This document shows positions 8,560 to 10,767 of a stretch of 10,767 nucleotides of DNA, piece after piece; within the stretch, counting starts at the first letter, position 1, and each line of letters opens with the position of its first letter. The position numbers and the translations under genes are program-made. The notes beneath the pieces were generated by a model. That model was not told the origin of the DNA. It was given only the letters and a program-made list of their open reading frames with translations, and did no database searches. Origin of the DNA: Muribaculaceae bacterium (lineage in GTDB: Bacteria > Bacteroidota > Bacteroidia > Bacteroidales > Muribaculaceae); contig VSPM01000082.1 of the NCBI GenBank assembly GCA_009775365.1, positions 1 to 10,767 on the forward strand, written 5' to 3'.

Positions 8560-8621
8560 CATTCAAGTAATGAATGTCGAACATCTGTTTTGTGGTAATA
8601 TAACCCGAAAACTACAAAACA
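8560..8621 (-). promoter_or_regulatory. Two further leader hairpins between riboswitch and start
   Basis: Bases 8560-8565 pair with 8571-8576 (CATTCA/TGAATG, 5-base loop). Bases 8586-8593 pair with 8614-8621 (TGTTTTGT/ACAAAACA, 20-base loop). Both lie between the riboswitch aptamer and the start-proximal hairpin on the same transcript. They may be spacers or alternative-pairing partners in the switch; which of these applies cannot be read from sequence. Confidence 0.4.
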
Positions 8622-8628
8622 ATATGTT

Positions 8629-8787
8629 GTTCTGGCAGGTCTCCTGACTTATCCTGCTCACCAACGCCTTCCCATCAGCAGTGCCGACAGTGGCATTTTG
8701 TTGGCGAGTTTTGTAGGAATTACAGTAGCGGGTCTGTCCCGGATTCTCACCGGATTCCCTATTAATCGCGTAGCCGCGAACCAAAAC
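8629..8787 (-). promoter_or_regulatory. Cobalamin riboswitch
   Basis: Read on the minus strand, the region holds the conserved cobalamin aptamer core GGTGAGAATCCGGGACAG followed by ACCCGCTACTGTAA (within 8720-8759), and the B12-box-like 3' element AGTCAGGAGACCTGCC (8634-8649). The closing helix P1 is visible as GTTTTGG (8781-8787) pairing with CCAGAAC (8629-8635). A 5-bp P2 hairpin with a 4-base loop lies at 8766-8779. In characterised cases cobalamin binding lowers expression of downstream transport or synthesis genes. The four-gene operon downstream is therefore expected to be on when cobalamin is scarce. The match is strong at every conserved element. Confidence 0.96.
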
Positions 8788-8793
8788 GTGGTG

Positions 8794-8824
8794 CAAAATT
8801 ACAATTTTTTTTATAAACTCCAAA
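8794..8824 (-). promoter_or_regulatory. Bacteroides-type promoter of the B12-riboswitch operon
   Basis: On the minus strand TTTG (8821-8824) is followed, after exactly 19 bases, by TAATTTTG (8794-8801). This matches the Bacteroidota sigma-ABfr consensus TTTG / TAnnTTTG with usual spacing. The predicted transcript start, about 7 bases downstream, falls at about 8787, the first base of riboswitch helix P1. That agreement between two independent signals supports the call. Confidence 0.8.
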
Positions 8825-9327
8825 TAAATCTTCAAGTTTGCACCATTTAAATTTAAACATGTGTCTCCCCTTCATTTTCTTTCGCGTTGGAGATTATACC
8901 GTAAAATCTAATCTTTATTGAAGTTAAGGAAATCTTTCAGAAATGTCTTTTCCCCTGTGAGCATTGAGTCTCGGCAGGTGACGTTTTTCTGTGCGAAGTT
9001 ACTGCGGACGGGAGGAACGGCAAGTGCCGCTACGCTTTCCGTCTGCGTCTGCGCCCGTGAGCCTCCACAAATTTTCTCGTGCCTCCAAAATTTGGGTATC
9101 CCGTTCTTGACTTGACTCCACACTTGCCTTAACCTCCATTTGTCCTCAGTTCTGTACTTGCACGAAAAACGGCCAGCCCTGCCGGAGAAGCTCAATCGAG
9201 CTTCACAAAGAGGGAAAAAGAATTGAACGTTTAAGCGAGCGCAGAAACAAACTCGTTTGGTTATGCCGAGCGATAGTGAAATGCGCGAAGCGAATTAGAA
9301 CTCAAACATTTCAAGCATTTAAGAACT
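8825..9327. other. Gene-free stretch between the B12 operon and the conjugative-element remnant
   Basis: About 500 bases separate the two divergently read units. The first 80 or so bases are AT-rich; from about 8930 the composition becomes more GC-rich, suggesting that the mobile-element DNA starts near 8900-8930. The right part contains four short inverted repeats: 9018-9029, 9068-9094, 9070s-type GC pairs at 9170-9184, and 9187-9204. A minus-strand open frame at 8908-9195 is described separately. I found no convincing promoter for pcfK and no tRNA or repeat array. Confidence 0.6.
8908..9195 (-). CDS. Doubtful small ORF in the element-side intergenic region
   Basis: A 95-residue frame rich in Arg, Lys, Cys and Trp, with no recognisable domain, signal peptide or membrane segment. 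A plus-strand frame overlaps it, and several inverted repeats fall inside it, so it may be non-coding DNA of the mobile element. Similar stretches seem familiar from Bacteroidales element DNA, but this cannot be confirmed here. It is kept as a low-confidence candidate because it is the longest open frame in the gap. Confidence 0.15.
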   Translation of the reverse strand: MSFSGRAGRFSCKYRTEDKWRLRQVWSQVKNGIPKFWRHEKICGGSRAQTQTESVAALAVPPVRSNFAQKNVTCRDSMLTGEKTFLKDFLNFNKD

Positions 9328-9753
9328 ATGAAAGGGTCAGAACATTTCAAGAAGATTATCAAGTCATATCTTGATAAGAGAGCGCAGGAGGACGTATTGT
9401 TCCGCGCCAAGTATGAAACCGCCACTCGCACCATTGACGATGTGGTGACATTCATCCTCAATCAGGTAAAGGCTTCAGAGTGTTGCGGTTTCTCCGATGA
9501 TGAAATCTATTCTATGGCTGTCCACGTCATAGACGAGCCTACGATTGAAATCGGCAAACCTATCAACTGCAATGTGGTGGTCAATCATCACATCGAACTC
9601 ACTGAAAAGGAAAAGGAGGAGCAAAAGGCTCTCGCCCTTAAACGCTTCCAAGATGAAGAACTCCGTAAGTTGCAGAACCGCAACTCAAAGCCAAAGGTGG
9701 TGAAACCCCAAGAGAACAAGCAACCCGAACTCTCACTCTTTGATGAATTTTAA
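9328..9753 (+). CDS. pcfK: PcfK-like protein of a conjugative element
   Basis: This 141-residue protein matches the PcfK-like family over its whole length. Visible blocks are MKGSEHFKKIIKSYLDKRA (1-19), the middle IDDVVTFILNQV (about 36-47), GFSDDEIYSMAVHVIDE (54-70), and the GKPINCNVVVNHHIELTEKE block (77-96). It ends in a charged, probably helical tail and LSLFDEF. No signal peptide or membrane helix is present, so it is cytoplasmic. PcfK is named from the enterococcal plasmid pCF10 conjugation region. In Bacteroidales it occurs in integrative conjugative elements next to PcfJ, as here; its molecular role is poorly known. The length is normal, and there is no obvious Shine-Dalgarno sequence, as is usual in this phylum. 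Confidence 0.9.
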   Translation: MKGSEHFKKIIKSYLDKRAQEDVLFRAKYETATRTIDDVVTFILNQVKASECCGFSDDEIYSMAVHVIDEPTIEIGKPINCNVVVNHHIELTEKEKEEQKALALKRFQDEELRKLQNRNSKPKVVKPQENKQPELSLFDEF

Positions 9754-9756
9754 GCG

Positions 9757-10575
9757 ATGAAACCGAGAAACAAATTTGAAAGACAGGTGGCAGCCTCAAA
9801 TGAGAGGCTGACCGCCATATCTCCAAAAGCCATTGAGTGGGGAGCGAGAAATTTAATCAAGCATCCGGCATTTAGAGTGCCGAGCGGAGCGACCACTTGC
9901 GGAGACTGCGGTCATAAGTTCCGACACGAGGGAAAAGGTATGTATGTGGTTTGCCCTCATTGCGGTCATAGACTTGAAATCAAGGACACTCTCAAACGAA
10001 CCCATAAAGAGGGAAGCTATTTTGCAGTGCTTGACACCATTGACGGCTTGCAAGTGGAGCGTGTTTTCTTATTGTCAGCCTACTTCAAGAAAGGTCAGCC
10101 GGTGGATATATGCAATACCGAGGTATGCCGTCTTTGGCTCAATGCCAAGGGGCAGTCCGCACTGACATCTAAGGCAAGGACTATCGGCTATTATCGTGAT
10201 TGCTTCAACTGGAGCTCAAAAATAGAACTGAGACCTATGTCGGACGTTCACCACATAATAGCAAACACCTGGTACTATCCGAGATACAAGGCAATTCCGG
10301 AACTAAGACGTAACGGAATGTCGGGTACAATGCTCGATTGCCACCCTTTTGAACTGATGAAGGCTCTTTTGACGGACGCAAGGATTGAGACACTGATGAA
10401 AGCCGGAAATCATAAGGCGGTCAAGTATTATCTTGACAATAGGTCTATGCTTGACAAGTGCTGGAACTCCCATAAGATTGCAACACGTCAAGGATATAAG
10501 ATAGAGGACTATGGATTATGGAGCGACCTTATTGTGTTACTTGATAGGGTGTTCAGTTCTATGTTCCAAAATTAA
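9757..10575 (+). CDS. pcfJ: PcfJ-like protein, C-terminally truncated
   Basis: This 272-residue PcfJ-like protein starts 3 bases after pcfK. A zinc ribbon is visible as CGDCG (C48, C51) and CPHCG (C66, C69). Typical PcfJ blocks follow: GSYFAVLDTIDGLQVERVF (86-104), HHIIANTWYYPRYK (165-178) and LDCHPFELMKALLTDAR (193-209). Full-length family members are usually about 400 residues or more and continue past the WSDLIVLLDR segment. Here the similarity stops at about R264 and eight unrelated residues (VFSSMFQN) lead to a stop, so the gene appears broken near base 10549 by joined DNA. The remaining protein keeps the zinc ribbon but is probably non-functional. Function in conjugation is assigned only by family and neighbour. 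Confidence 0.85.
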   Translation: MKPRNKFERQVAASNERLTAISPKAIEWGARNLIKHPAFRVPSGATTCGDCGHKFRHEGKGMYVVCPHCGHRLEIKDTLKRTHKEGSYFAVLDTIDGLQVERVFLLSAYFKKGQPVDICNTEVCRLWLNAKGQSALTSKARTIGYYRDCFNWSSKIELRPMSDVHHIIANTWYYPRYKAIPELRRNGMSGTMLDCHPFELMKALLTDARIETLMKAGNHKAVKYYLDNRSMLDKCWNSHKIATRQGYKIEDYGLWSDLIVLLDRVFSSMFQN

Positions 10576-10767
10576 CTCGCATTATTGAGTGTCCTGGAAC
10601 GCAGAACCACCCGATTCGGAGATAGATTCTCCTTGGCCCAGAGATCTATATCCTTGAGTTTAACATTGGCCAAGCGTACTTTGAAATTATGTTGTCTAGT
10701 CCGGAAAAGTGTTGACCGTCAGATTCAACATTTTTTAGTAAAATGTGTGAAGAAAACAAAAAATTCT
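10549..10767. mobile_element. Foreign DNA joined to broken pcfJ, possible insertion-sequence end
   Basis: From about 10549 the sequence no longer continues pcfJ. It holds an imperfect inverted repeat (GTTCCA 10563-10568 with TGGAAC 10595-10600, and inside it ACTC 10575-10578 with GAGT 10587-10590). A minus-strand open stretch ends at a stop at 10572-10574 and would read KLKDIDLWAKENLSPNR, with no known match. A plus-strand ATG at 10743 opens a frame, MCEENKKF, that runs off the window. Together these fit the edge of an insertion sequence or another element, but no transposase is visible. Confidence 0.3.
10705..10736 (+). terminator. Hairpin with T-run, likely intrinsic terminator
   Basis: AAAAGTGTTGA (10705-10715) pairs with TCAACATTTTT (10725-10735) around a 9-base loop, with one G-U pair, and the right arm runs into six T. 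It would end plus-strand transcription coming from the pcfK/pcfJ side and is nearly symmetrical, so it could act both ways. It sits just before a possible start codon at 10743, where it would shield a mobile-element gene from outside transcription. Confidence 0.5.

Noticed and set aside
8563..8835. Minus-strand open frame of 90 residues
   Set aside because: It lies over the riboswitch and leader and has no recognisable protein features; the RNA element explains the conservation.
9305..9351. Direct repeat AACATTTCAAG at 9305-9315 and 9341-9351
   Set aside because: Only 11 bases, one copy being codons of the conserved pcfK N-terminus; chance is a sufficient explanation.

Overview
The window looks like Bacteroidales (gut or oral Bacteroidota) chromosome. 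The grounds are a Bacteroides-type promoter (TTTG, 19 bases, TAnnTTTG), a TonB-dependent receptor with an N-terminal carboxypeptidase-regulatory-like domain, a lipoprotein with an acidic surface-export-like signal after its cysteine, and a PcfK/PcfJ pair typical of Bacteroidales conjugative elements. No rRNA, tRNA or CRISPR array was seen.

From 1 to about 8824, everything is one four-gene operon on the minus strand, read from right to left. A promoter (8794-8824) leads directly into a well-formed cobalamin riboswitch (8629-8787). A structured leader follows, with a hairpin ending 3 bases before the first start codon. Then come a TonB-dependent outer-membrane receptor (6153-8501), a DUF4374-like lipoprotein (4863-6137), a CbiK-family cobaltochelatase with a signal peptide (3873-4769), and a large CobN-family protein with an N-terminal membrane anchor (41-3868). 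Spacings are 15, 93 and 4 bases. The 93-base gap holds a 13-bp hairpin.

All four products are predicted to sit in the cell envelope. The simplest reading is a corrinoid or tetrapyrrole acquisition system made when cobalamin is scarce. The surface lipoprotein and receptor would capture and import the substrate, and two unrelated chelatases (ATP-independent CbiK type and CobN type) would act on it or its metal in the periplasm. Whether metal is inserted or removed cannot be read from sequence. The CobN-like protein has no CobS/CobT ATPase partner in the window and resembles in layout the haem dechelatase HmuS, so removal is a serious option.

From about 8825 to 9327 there is a stretch of about 500 bases without a convincing gene, containing several short hairpins. 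From 9328 the plus strand carries pcfK (9328-9753) and, 3 bases later, a pcfJ (9757-10575) that appears cut off at about residue 264. The last roughly 220 bases (10549-10767) look like other DNA joined to the broken pcfJ. They contain a hairpin with a T-run and, at the edge, the first codons of a possible new gene. This end is best read as the remnant of a conjugative element, itself interrupted.
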